Below, one piece after another: positions 48,420 through 59,750 of a DNA stretch of 64,000 bases. Positions within the stretch are counted from its first letter, which is position 1. Each line of letters starts with the position of its first letter. This DNA is from Acanthochlamys bracteata. Taxonomy: Eukaryota; Streptophyta; Magnoliopsida; Pandanales; Velloziaceae. The notes beneath the pieces were generated by a model. That model did not search any database. It was not told the origin of the DNA and saw only the letters and a list, made by a program, of their open reading frames with translations. The position numbers and the translations under genes were made by a program. The stretch spans positions 5,084,001 to 5,148,000 of the forward strand of contig CM034130.1 in assembly GCA_019914995.1 (NCBI GenBank), written 5' to 3'.

Positions 48420-50050
48420 ATGGTGTAAACAACTGCAAAAATTATTCTTCGACTAGTTATTCGTCTATGGATCGATAATTATATTCTTCGACCATCTAAT
48501 ATTTGATATAAATAAGCATAAGTTAGAAATACACTAATAAAATTTCTTTTCAATTAAATTACCAGCCAATCTTCGTTAGGCCTTTTGATCAAGATGATAG
48601 TAAGAAGATAATGGTCATTTTAAAAAAAAATTATGTATAATAATTCTTATAGGAAAGAAGTGGAACAATTCAAACTAGGAAAGAAGTCAAAATTCTTATA
48701 ATAATTCAAATTATGATAATTTTTCAAGTATTATTCAACTTATTTCAAAAATGATCATTATTAACTTTTTTAAAATTTTGATCAATATTTTGACACTTCT
48801 TGATTGAAAATTTTGAAGTAGATTTAGAGTGTTTCAATCTAATCTTCATTATTAGATATAAATAAAAGTATGAATTAAAAATATACAGATAAAATTTTAT
48901 TTCAATTAGATCTTAAGTTAACCTCTACTTAACATCTTGATCAAAATGACAGTAAAATATAACAATGGTTATTATTCGAAATAAACTCAAATAGTGATCC
49001 TAATTCGAAAAAAAAGTTGAATTGAACATTCTTGGGTATATGTTCGATTACTCGAATAATAATTTTTTGAGCATTATTCAACTAATTTAACAATGATCAT
49101 TATTTTATATTTCCTTTTGAAAATTTTAAAAAGAGTTTAGAGAGATCTAAATCTAATCCCTTCTATTGTATCTATGACTTCAAAATGAGCTTATAATTTA
49201 TCAGCTCACTTCGATGGCAAGTCTATCTCTACCCGGCTTTTTCATCAAAATCACAAGAAAACAACAATCGTCAATCGTCAAATAATAGTTATTATTAGGA
49301 AAAAATTGAATAATAATTGTTGTTCAAAAGATGTGGAATCGGACTATTCTTTGATATATGTTTGGTAATTTTCGAATAATAGTCACTCTTTTGAAAATTA
49401 TTCCACTTATTTAGAAATAATGATTATTATTTGACTTTTTTCTCCAAAAAATAATCATCATTCGAAGCTTACCAATTGAAAACTCTAAAATAAATTTTAA
49501 GAGATCTGAATTCAATTTACACCATTAGATATAAAGACTTATAAGTGAAAAATATGCAAATATAATTTTAAATCAATTGGACCACGAGTTGATCTTAATA
49601 TGCTTTTTTTAATCAAAATAACGGAGAAAAATGATAATTATCGATTAATGGTTTATTTGAAATAAAGTTGAATAATGATCCCACTTCGAAAATTAGTCGA
49701 ATTAGATCATTTTTCAATATAATCATTATTTGAATAATGATCATTTTTTTTTAACATTGTTTGACTAGTTATAAATAATAATAATTATTTGATTTTTTCA
49801 AGGCAATGATTATTATTTAACACTTTCTAATTGCAAATTTTAAAAGAGCTTAAAAATTTTCTAATTTAAATAATTGAATATAGAAAATTATAAATTAAAA
49901 ACACACTGAAATAATTCTAGCTTAATTGAATAACAAATCAAGCTCGATCCGATCTCTTTATTAAGAAGATGTTCAGAAATATTTCAAATATATAAAATTT
50001 CTGACATATAATTTATTTATTTATACTAAATTAAAAAAAAGTAATTTGAA
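48420..50050. repeat. tandem array of diverged fold-back-arm units
   Basis: About five units, 300-370 bp each, recur with anchor motifs of the type ATCAAAATGAC (near 48585, 48941, 49243, 49613, 49963). Each has a segment alignable to the arm of the neighbouring fold-back element (AATCTAATC..., TTAGATATAAA, AAAATTTTATTTCAATTAG, then TTGATCAAAATGACAG). The next segment is full of AATAATGATCATTATT-like palindromes. Divergence between units is high, so the array is old. Confidence 0.7.
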
Positions 50051-50676
50051 AATATAAAAGATAAACCTAAAACAGCTCAAATATAGACTATTATTTTAAC
50101 GATTATTGGACTAATTCTCAAATATGATAGTTAGTCAATTTCTCTTTCTAAGTTCATGATATTTCGAATGATGGTGATCATTATGTTGGTATGATCATTG
50201 TTTCTAACAATAATATTGAAAAATTTTAAATATAATTTAATTGAAGTTAAGAACGCGTTAAAAATTTATTTTTAATAATGAAGTTAAAAAGGTTTTCTAT
50301 TTTAGTAAAAGAATCAATGAATTAGGAAACCATGATTCTTCTGTCGGGGCATATATTGCAAAACTGTGTGTCTCCCGTTGACCGACACGTCATTAGAATT
50401 CTGTAAGAATCCACTCCAGACTTTGCCCCAGCACATTTAGGTATTTGAATAAGTTAGAACATGTGCTGTGCTTTTGCAAGAGGTACGTGTCATTCCGTTG
50501 CAAAGCTTTCCACAAACTTCTATATTTCTCCAGATTTCTCTTCATTACCGTCCTCCCTTCAACAATACATAAATTTCTCCCCTTTCCCTTCTGCTTCCGT
50601 GTTCAGTTATTCGTATTCGAGTACATCAGACTACTTTGCGTTTATTTGATTGTCCAACAAATTAAGGCAGGCGAGG

Positions 50677-51165
50677 ATGAGAGGCGAGGGAAATTCGACT
50701 GGAGGAAAGGCGATGGAGGAAGGAGGAAGTAAGGAGACGGTGACTCTGCGAGCCATTCACCGGAATGAGGAAGGAAGGAAGTGCGTGGAGAAGGTTGAGA
50801 TCAGCAGCCACAACCCTGAGACGCTACGCTACGTAGACAAGAAGCTCCGTGACAAGGGCATACAACGAATGGACCGTCATCCTGCCGATGGTATGCCTCT
50901 CAATAACGTTCCGAAGTCGGGACGCGGAGGCAAGTTTACTTGGGAAGGACCTGAAGGAATCATCGACAGCGAGCTCGACCCAGCTCCTGCTGCGCTCGAT
51001 TCCGGCGATCCTAACTACCTTGATGAAGAAGATGTAGACAGAAACGTTGCCGGTGACGTTGCTGATGAGCGCATCGTCGGCGAGGTTGAGGTGGCTAAAA
51101 CCGCAGAGGCAAGGGATGGTGTCGCCAGAGTCGACCTTGTTCGGGCTCCGCAGTCTCAGCACTGA
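50677..51165 (+). CDS. small intron-less plant protein, 162 aa
   Basis: Single open frame from MRGEGNSTGGKAMEEGGSKE to a TGA. An alternative start is the second Met at 50713. The middle is LRYVDKKLRDKGIQRMDRHP, then a conserved-looking GRGGKFTWEGP motif followed by an acidic stretch (SELDPAPAALDSGDPNYLDE). This layout (basic N-terminal half, G-G-K-F-T-W-E-G-P box, acidic Asp-Pro-Asn-Tyr box) recurs in an uncharacterised land-plant family. No membrane segment or catalytic motif is visible. The G+C content is well above the flanks, the frame lacks decay, and a gene-like 5' leader (about 50440-50676) precedes it, so I take it as functional. Role unknown. Confidence 0.85.
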   Translation: MRGEGNSTGGKAMEEGGSKETVTLRAIHRNEEGRKCVEKVEISSHNPETLRYVDKKLRDKGIQRMDRHPADGMPLNNVPKSGRGGKFTWEGPEGIIDSELDPAPAALDSGDPNYLDEEDVDRNVAGDVADERIVGEVEVAKTAEARDGVARVDLVRAPQSQH

Positions 51166-52742
51166 CAGAGGCCGTACATGCAACACCTGCTCTACCGCGA
51201 TTCAATCTGTTTTCACTTCTATAGAAGAACTTTCTTTGAACTCGTTGCTTGTGTTTCTAGCACAGTTGTTAATCACTGATCTCTTAGTTGACAGTTGTTT
51301 CGCATATGTATTTAGTGATCAATCGTGTTGTCATAATAAAACTGATCTAATCATACAGCCAGGTTTCTTATTTATTTAGTTAATAGCTTCCCGAAATCAA
51401 ACTGCCAGAATAAACAAAGTAGCTGGCAGCTTCTGTATGAACGTCACAAGCAAGCCCCGTTGGGTTGTTACAAAGGATAATTGGAACTTCAATTCCATCC
51501 TCTGATGGCGTTCTCCGGTGAAATTTGATTTACCGGGCGGACCTGAATTGGAATATGGGCATTGAGAGTTAGGTTCTGTTTTCGCTTTCTCCCGCTAGAA
51601 AGTGATATTTATATATATATTTTTTGTGTTTTTTTTATTAAAATTTACTTCAATAATTATAATATATATATATATAATATTTTATTTTACATCATATTTT
51701 AACTTATTTGAAAATTTTATTTTATTTTATTTATTTTTATTCTATGCAGATCTCCGCGAAATTTTTTCTTCTTTGAAGCTCAGTATTTGTTCACTGGTGT
51801 AAATATTTACGTATTTTTTTGTCAAAATTTGCTATAGAAAAAATATAAATCTAGAAAATATAAAGATTTTTTTAATTTTTTTAATTTTTATTTTTGATCT
51901 TGATAAAACATAGAAAGTGTGGACAGATCTGAATATTTTGTAATTTTTTTTTATTTTTTGGTCTTGATTTTGATGAATTTATGTTAAAAATAGAGAATTT
52001 AGAAATAAATCTACAAGTTTTTAAAAAAATTTAGAAACGGATCTAAATAGACCTAAAGAATTTAGGAACGAATCTATTTCCGCCGTAGAATATAGTGGGT
52101 AGTGCTTCAATTTTGGAAGATTTTAAAAAAATTCAGGTGAGATTTAATTTTAATTTTTATTGCTAAGTTTCTGAGATCTCTTTCTTATTTGTTTGAAGTT
52201 AAAATATTTTAAAAAATTAGAGAGTATTTTTTCAATGGGACTATTTTTCTAAATAATTAATTTATTTAAGTAGTCTGGCATTGCTGTTAAGTAAAAAAAA
52301 TTATCCCACAATTCTTTAATCAACAGGACTTCAGTTTCACTTCTATGGGCCTACAACTCAATAACATACTTAATTCAACATCTCAAAGAACCAACTTCAA
52401 ACTACGCTCTTGGGAGTGTGGTAGGTTTTGATTTTATGCTTGGATCAATCATTGGTTTTTGTGTTTTTAGATTTTAATTTTTGGAAGAGTAAGTTTGTTC
52501 TAAGAACAGGGGAATAATTTTAACTGTTTTGGTTGCTGTAGATATTAAATGATAGATGAAGTTGAGTGGTTAGCAATTTTTTCTTTCATTACGATCACAT
52601 GAATATTAATTGTAATCTAATCAAACAAATTTGATTAAAATCATTCACAATAATAAAATAACTCTTTAGTTTGTGAAGGGTTGAGTGATAGGGAATTCCC
52701 TTTTTCTATTGCAGTAGCAAAATTTAGTCCCAAATTCTTTGA

Positions 52743-52774
<32 letters not shown>

Positions 52775-53071
52775 TTTAAAGATAAATATTTTTTCATTTA
52801 TTATTTTTAGTATTAGCTTTGACATCATTTTTTTGGATCTGTGTTGTATTTGTGCATATGCTGCAGAGAGTTAATTCTAGTCTCCAATAGTTTAGTGTTG
52901 CATCTTATCTGGATTGCCCATCTCAATTAGCATTGACTTCGAATCATAGCTGATATGTGACAATAAATCAATAATTGACTATTACATATAGAGCACTAGT
53001 TGGTTCTCAAATATGCTTCTTCATTGTATAATTGATTTAATTTTACTCCATAAGTTTGAGTGTGTTTGCAG
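51166..53071. other. intergenic; probable left part of a Harbinger-type element
   Basis: Contains the 3' UTR of the 162-aa gene, an AT-rich block with TATATA runs (51600-51760), and from about 52080 a stretch resembling the 5' UTR/first intron of the Myb/SANT-like ORF at 53072. An (AT)12-type microsatellite lies at about 52750-52774. The left end of the element is not resolved. Confidence 0.4.
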
Positions 53072-54135
53072 ATGGCGTCTTTCGACTCAAACCAAGGTCC
53101 AAGTCATAACCGATCTCAACGAAAAGGAACTCCCAACAAGCACTGGACGCAGCAACAAGACGAGAAGTTGATTGAATTTTTGGCTGAGCAGTGTAGAGAA
53201 GGTAAAAAAGTTAATAAAGAATTCAGAAAGCCCACATTTAGTGCCGTTGCAAGGTACATCAATGAAATGTTCAATACGAACTTCACGGTAGCTCATGTTG
53301 ACAACCACTACCACACTTTAAGGCAAAGATATCAGTTGATCAAGTTTGTAACCAATTTAAGTGGTGCTGGTTGGAACAATGAATTACAAATGGTAATTTT
53401 GGATAGAGAAACAGAGAAAGATCTTATCAAGGTAACTTTAGTTGATTAACTATATTTTCGATTGGTTGAATAATCTATTATATTATATTGAGCAAACTTA
53501 TTTAATACTAACTTTAAAAAAATTATTGGTTGAATAATCTATTATATTTTGATTCTTTCATTCCTTTTATGTAGAGTAATCCAAAGTTGAAGCCTTTCAT
53601 TAATACACCTGTTCGTCAGTTAGAAGAGCTTAGAATGATATGTGGTGATGATGAAACTATAGGAGAAATTGATAAGACATTCTATGACGAATTCGGAGAG
53701 TCGGCGCAAGATAGTGGCCAAAGCAATGCAGCCGAAGATAACACAATGAAGGATACTGATATGTCTACCATGGCAGAGAATGTAGGAGCTCCACATGACT
53801 CACATGCACATCTCTCTCCTGGTACGTAACAGTCTATACCAAACGTTACTGTCCCTAGCACTACTAATCCTACTCCGCAGAAAAATAAACGTGCACGAGT
53901 TGATGACAACATTCAATTTCAGAAAGAGTTGGTCGCTGGGGTACATTAAGTTGCTTTGGCTATACAAGAAATCACTGACGGTTACTTCACTGAACTATAT
54001 GCAGCCCTTCAAGGTTTATCTGATGATTTTTCAGATGAGCAAATTGATCATGCTTTTGACACATTAATGCTAGATGCAAGAAAAGCTCGAGGGTTTCTTA
54101 CGAAAACTGACGTTGCTAGAAGACGTTGGATGTGA
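53072..54135 (+). pseudogene. Harbinger-type Myb/SANT-like ORF, interrupted
   Basis: Exon 1 (53072-53431) starts after TTTGCAG and reads MASFDSNQGPSHNRSQRKGT, NKHWTQQQDEKLIEFLAEQ, KPTFSAVARYINEMFNTNFT, VDNHYHTLRQRYQLIK: the Myb/SANT-like domain (PF12776 type) shared by transposon ORFs and domesticated plant proteins. Exon 2 from 53575 reads SNPKLKPFINTPVRQLEELR and an acidic region. The frame is then stopped (53829), yet continues with protein-like sequence (KNKRARVDDNIQFQKELVAG, LSDDFSDEQIDHAFDTLMLD) to about 54135 with one more stop. So it is a decayed transposon accessory gene rather than a host gene. No DDE nuclease accompanies it. Confidence 0.75.
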
Positions 54136-54659
54136 GTGCACGTAGCTAGTAACTGACATACTTAGAAGTTGAGAATGCTTTGCTTATTTTGTTTTGAATT
54201 TGCTAATTAGTATTATTAACAGTTGATTATGTATTTTAAAATTATGTTTTGGATCTGTATGGTGGATTCTAATATAACTATGTAATATATGTCATGTATG
54301 TATGTATATAGATATTATGTAATGATAATTGTAATTATATGAGTGAAGTTGTAAAATATATAAACAATGATATATGTTACGTATCGTATTTGTATAATGT
54401 AATATATTGTAAAAAATATGTGAATTAAACTGTTGTGATATAGTGATGAATATGCATCTTAGTATAGTTTTGTCTCATGAAAAATAAAGAATAATAATTT
54501 ATTACTGCAAATTTTAGAATATAGATTGTATCAAAATTATTATGATTGTGTAATATAAATATATATATTGATATTATGTAATAAAAATTATAATATATTA
54601 TTATAATAATAATTGTATATATTTGGTGTTGTGTACTTATATAGTTGTAAAATATACAG

Positions 54660-54832
54660 TTACTTTTTGATTCTCACTTTCATATACAAAGAACACAAAA
54701 AGTCACTTTTAATTCACTTTTAACTATAAAAGAACATGAAAACTGAACTCACTTTCAATAATACTATTTACAGTAACTTATTTTTCAATAATTCATTTTT
54801 AGTAACTCACTTTCTGCTAAAAGAACACACCC
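54660..54832. mobile_element. right end of the Myb-ORF Harbinger-type element
   Basis: Ends ...CTAAAAGAACACACCC. Its reverse complement, GGGTGTGTTCTTTTAGC... with AAAGTGAGTTACT and ATAGTATTATTGAAAGTGAG, aligns with the left end of the MITE at 9813. The three flanking bases (GAT) do not fit the TAA/TTA rule, so the boundary may be a base or two off or the site has mutated. Confidence 0.7.
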
Positions 54833-55079
54833 GATAGGGAAAATTTGTTTTCCGATCGTATATCAATTGGGCCATCAGTTCTTTCCCCTCGTGGAGTTAG
54901 AAATAGAATTTTTGTTAAAAAATTTTCAATATATTTATAAATATTAAAATAAATATATAATTATTTTATAATTTATGAAAATTTTAAAAATCTTTTAGAA
55001 AATTGTTTATAATTATTTTGAAGTTGAAAAGGAATGTTTTTGGGAAGTGATGAGCACTTTCAAAGCGTAATCCTAAATA

Positions 55080-55615
55080 CAATCCCGGTACAATTTGAGT
55101 TTATGAGTTGGTTTAGAATTATTTACGAATTTATATAATAATTAGGTTAAAACTAAATCAATTTACAAATTTATATATTAATTAGTTTATTTAAAATTAT
55201 TTAATTCTAATTTAAAAAATAAATGTGCTAGAATTTTAATCTTAGTATTATTTATTTTATATATGAGTCAAATTTGAGTCGATATTTATTATGAGATTAT
55301 GAAAATATAAATTATAATATTAATTTTGATAAATATATAAATTAGATAAAAGATAGTTGAATTAGAACAAATTATAAAAAATATATTATTATATATTTTA
55401 AATATTATAATATATATTATATATAATTATATAGATGAAATAGATTAATGTAGATTTGATTTGAATTAGATTCAATTTATTTAAGTTTTCGTCAATTTAG
55501 ATCGATTCAAAATTAACTCAAATTTAGATTAAGTCTAATTCGAACTCGACTATTTTTTGATCGATTTTGAGTCGGATTCATAGATTGGATCAGAAGAATT
55601 GCCACTCTTATAAAG
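55080..55615. repeat. ~540-bp dispersed repeat (copy 3)
   Basis: Same family as 20730-21295 and 30640-31190: AT-rich core, GATT/TCGA-rich right part (GATCGATTTTGAGTCGG) and right end GAATTGCCACTCTTA. Confidence 0.5.
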
Positions 55616-55904
55616 CTTAATGCATCTACAATAGAGCAAGATCGTGATGAATTATTTGATTTGAAGTTAAATAGTTTAGATATAACAAAAATAATTTTTC
55701 AAAAATAAAAGGGCTTAATTTTTGTCCAAATATGCTTTATTTCAAAATTTCTTACAAACTTCTCAAAATTCTTTTAGAGAATTATTTAATAGTTTTTGAT
55801 AATCTTTCCATCAAACTTATTTGTCTCAATTTTGATGGCGTATATTAATTATTAAATAAAACAATCAACTTAAATATACATTAGAGATGCAACAACAATA
55901 GAGT

Positions 55905-56580
55905 GCGATCCAGTAATATACGAGATGCACTTTGGCATGCCGATTAGCGAACTGATACTCAATAATTAACACACGTCTTGATGCACAAACTGTTTCCATT
56001 ATACTTCGTCACGGAAATTCCAAGCTCATATTCGTCGATGCACTCTCTTTACCTCTAGTCCATGAAGCACTTAGTGTTCTCCCCTTCGATCACGGCCATC
56101 TCAGCTGATTCCAATCAAAGACCACTCCGAAAACCACGAGCTAATTGCTGGGCTTATGAGAAACTACTTGATTTGGGAAATCCCAAATTCAATTGGGTTA
56201 GACCGAGGAGTGAATGGCTATCGATGGAGTAGCCGATGGTTTTGAACTACACATCAGGAACAATGTCGGCACCAAAGAGTAGTTCGTTGTTGCCAGGGTT
56301 TGTTCATGATCACGATCCATTTGTTAATCGATTAGTCTATACCAAATCAGCCTGCTTATCTTTGGACTCTTCTAATGTCTCATGCAAATGGTTCGAGTTT
56401 TCCTTGGGTCATCGCGGCTCCAAGAAGGACCAATGTTTGCCTATGCTGCTACGATTCTCGAATTGTTTACTCTATAACTGAAATTTATAAAGTCACCCCA
56501 TCTCTATTGTCTCCGTCGTGCTTAACATGCTCGCCAACGCACAAACACACTCATCTCTGAGGAACTTGATCTAGTGAGTT
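55905..56580 (+). pseudogene. acyl-activating enzyme (AMP-binding) pseudogene fragment
   Basis: Pieces in several frames match the N-terminal third of plant AAE/AMP-binding proteins: YEMHFGMPIS, then HGNSKLIFVDALSLPLVHEA, YEKLLDLGNPKFNW, the AMP-binding signature VLNYTSGTMSAPK (functional form TSGTT-x-x-PKG), SHANGSSFPWVIAA and a RIVYSITEIYKVT-like block. Live enzymes ligate CoA to carboxylic acids through an adenylate. Here the frame changes several times, the signature is altered, and stops interrupt it; no downstream domain follows. The intact order of blocks without introns suggests one large ancestral exon or a processed copy. It is flanked by AT-rich MITEs. Confidence 0.85.
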
Positions 56581-56704
56581 GACCCAATAATCCGTCGATA
56601 ACTCGGTGACTTAGTGATCCGACAATCTTTTTGGGTCGATATATGGATTGGTTCGGACTACTATGGCAACTCCATGAAGTAGGAATGCATCTGCAATACA
56701 TAAA

Positions 56705-58325
56705 TTGCGTTTGGCTAAGCGTTCTTCGAAAACAATTTTATAAATTTTTATTATATATTTTTTTAAAAGTATTTTATAATATTTTATAGAATTTATTTAA
56801 AATTTTAAAAATTATAAAATAATTCTATATACTAAAATTATATTATTATTTATTTTGATTTTTAGATCAAATAATAAAACTATTTATCAAATTAAAATAA
56901 AAATATTTTCTATTTTAGAAAATTATTTTTCAAACGTACTTCTAAACACTCCATAGTTCTTTTAAATATTGTGCTTACTATCAAAGAAAAATCAAACAAA
57001 CATTGGTCTTGTTAGTTTACTTCTTATATTTCCTTATTGTGTGTAATTTGAATTCCTAGTTAGACAGGTGGTACCAATTAACAATCTTTTAATTTGAGAA
57101 CTTTAGGAGGATCGTTGCCGCTAAAATTGAAAACCATACTTTTATGCATCCCAACTGAAACACCAACACCATATGTAATGTCAGTATTAAACACAATTCG
57201 ATTAATCCTAATCTTGTGTTGAGCAAACGCCAACAGATTGAAGTAGATGCAGTCAAATGATAATCTAAGAAGCACTTATGTAAGCATCTATTAACTATAA
57301 CATTTAAGTAGTTAAGATTTAAAATATTTTTATAATCTTTTATAAAATTTATTAAAAATTAAAAAAATATTTTAAAAAAATCTACATAATAAAATTTTTA
57401 TAATTTATTTTTATAAATTATTTTAAATTCAAATAATAAATATTATTTATTAACTCAAAAAAATATTTTCACTTCCGAAAAATTAAAACACTTCCAAACA
57501 CCAAACGATAAGACCCTTACAATTCGGGTGCTTTTGAGATTATATTTTTCAAATACTTTTTTTTTATTTTACATTTTTTAATATATATTTTATAATTATT
57601 TAAAAAATTTATTAAAAATATAAAAAAATTTCCGTAGTAAAATTTTTTTATTATATATTTTTAAAATAAAAAAATAAAATTTATTTAAAAAAATATTTTT
57701 ATTTTAAAAAAATTATATTTTAGAAACACTATCAAACAACTCCGGCAATAAGCTAAACAACTTTATACGTACGTAGAAGCACGTTAAAAAATCTCAACAT
57801 AACTCAAGAACGGAAGGGATCGAGGCGTGAAGAGTGGGATTTGATCGGAAAATTTTGAATGTTTTTTTTTCCAGCAAAAATGCAGGTATACATAAAATTA
57901 AAGATATTTTTGTATTTTTATTGTAAAAAAATGTTAGGCAAATTTTTATTTAAAAAATATTAGAAACTAAAATGTGAGGACAAAAGTGTCATTTAATCAA
58001 GTAACCCATCTTTTATCGTCTTTTGTCGACCAGTGCTATTTCATACAACTGATATTTTCGACCAAATAATGGTGCGTTTGGCATTATCTTTAAGAAATTA
58101 ATTCTTTAATTTTTAATTTAATATTTTTAATATATTTTTTATAAATATTTAGAAAATTTATTTAAAATTTTAAAAATATAAAAAAGTTTTACGTAATAAA
58201 AATTTTTTATTATTTATTTTTATTATTATTAGATTAAAAAAATAAAACTTATTTTTAAAAAAAATTAAAACAGCTTTTATTTAAAAAAAATTATTTTAAA
58301 AATACATTTAAACACTCCAAAATAT
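56705..58325. mobile_element. cluster of four AT-rich MITEs of one family
   Basis: Four blocks of 215-255 bp: about 56705-56955, 57290-57515, 57530-57745 and 58070-58325. They share an order of motifs: a GTTTGG-like start, TATATTTTTTATAAATATTT, AAAATTTATTTAAAATTTT, ATAAAATTTTTTTATTATTT, AAAAAAATAAAACTTATTT and an end such as AAACACTCC. Similar blocks occur near 12655, 38836 and 40525. No coding capacity. Confidence 0.65.
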
Positions 58326-58944
58326 GTACTAAGTGAACAGATACACAAACCTTGCTTTAATAAATGGGAAGTCAACAGACTCCAGAACCCTTTGTTTGAA
58401 GGTGGACCTAAGAAATAAGTTACTTTCTATCTAACTATGGCATAAAAACGATAATGATTAATTTGAACATTTTTTAAGACAGTAAACTTCACTTTTGACA
58501 TACAAACTTTTAGAAAATCTTTAAAACCCTTATTTGAAATATGTAATGACGGTTTATTTCTTACGAATTTCTTATTCAATTCAATGTCGGAAACCATTTT
58601 GAAAGAATCAATCATTAATGTTAATTTACAATTTTATTTGTACTTAATCGATCCTCCTATTTAAACTGATAGTTATAACTTGTAGAAACGTTAATCTATA
58701 CGAAAGTTCTTATATAAGCCAATTAATGACGAATTAATATAAAATTTTAATGCTATTGTCTTTTTTTTTAAATAGTTGTATGAAAAAAGTTGTTTAGTTA
58801 AAGTTCTATCTATTGAAATCACAATTCTTGGCTAGTAAGCTCATATAAAAAGCAAATATATAGTTTTATTGCATTTTATTTGTCTTGTAATATTTTTACA
58901 TGAAAATTTTGAGTTTAAAAAATAAAATTATTTACAATATTAGA
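58326..58944. other. intergenic, nothing recognised
   Basis: AT-rich sequence with only short frames; no repeat or gene assigned. Confidence 0.5.
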
Positions 58945-59750
58945 AAAATACAACATCCAAAAGAATTAATCAAGATAAGATATCTAAAAAGTCCGGTCCA
59001 TATTAAAAAGCCCAATCCAACTGAAAAGCTTAAGCCAATAAATTATAAAACTCTCTAGTATATTAACCTCCTTCTTATTTTATCCTTATTCAATATAAGA
59101 CTAATTTACTTACTCCTAATCTAATAATTTCCTCATTAAGAATGAGTCATTCATATTTTTTCCATATCCGAACACCCTATCGCGCACCAAGTACGTCGAT
59201 CACTCCAAACTCCAGCCATTTGGCCTCGAGCACCGTATCTGCATACCAAGAGCTAACTTTCAGAGTCTAACTTGCTTTGAATCTTTGCTCACACCTTGCG
59301 AAAGTCCTATGTGAATCATATTATTCTTAACCTACTCATCGTAGTACTAGTTAGAGTTATAACATACGCCGATCGCTTTGTCTGCGCATCGTCTACGTAA
59401 CAAAGAGCTAGTCATCAGAGCCTAATTTGTTCCAAATCCTCGCTCACACCTTGCGGAAGCCCTATATGAGTCACGCTATTCTTAACCTGCTCACCCACTG
59501 TCAGCGACAGCTATTAAGTGCATCGGACTCCCTGCTAAATTATCGACGCTAATACTATTATTGGGAAGATATAATATCCGAAGGAGTTAATCAAGATAAG
59601 ACATCTGAAAGGTCCAATTCATACACTAGAAAGCTCAATCCAATCCAAAAACTTAAGCCAATGAGTTATGAAACTCTCTAGTATATTAATTTCTTTCTCA
59701 TCTTATTTTTATTCAATATAGGACTAATCTACTCACTGTTAACACAATAA
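58945..59750. repeat. LTR-like direct repeat pair (fossil)
   Basis: About 170 bp near 58945-59115 recurs in the same orientation near 59570-59750 (shared AATCAAGATAAGA, AACTCTCTAGTATATTAA and TATTCAATATA). Between them are two further tandem copies of a segment containing GCTCACACCTTGCG. The arrangement suggests a small, old LTR-type (TRIM-like) element or solo remnants. No coding region; the ends are not resolved. Confidence 0.35.

Noticed and set aside
48540-50000. CRISPR-like or satellite array with fixed period
   Set aside because: Units vary from about 302 to 370 bp and are highly diverged; a plant nuclear context and the arm similarity point to a decayed transposon-derived array.
53072-53449. 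A working Myb/SANT-like host transcription factor
   Set aside because: Downstream protein-like sequence is broken by stops, and the right end matches a transposon family, so a decayed transposon ORF fits better.
56236-56481. A novel 81-aa protein
   Set aside because: It is one frame of the acyl-activating-enzyme pseudogene; adjoining frames carry the flanking blocks.
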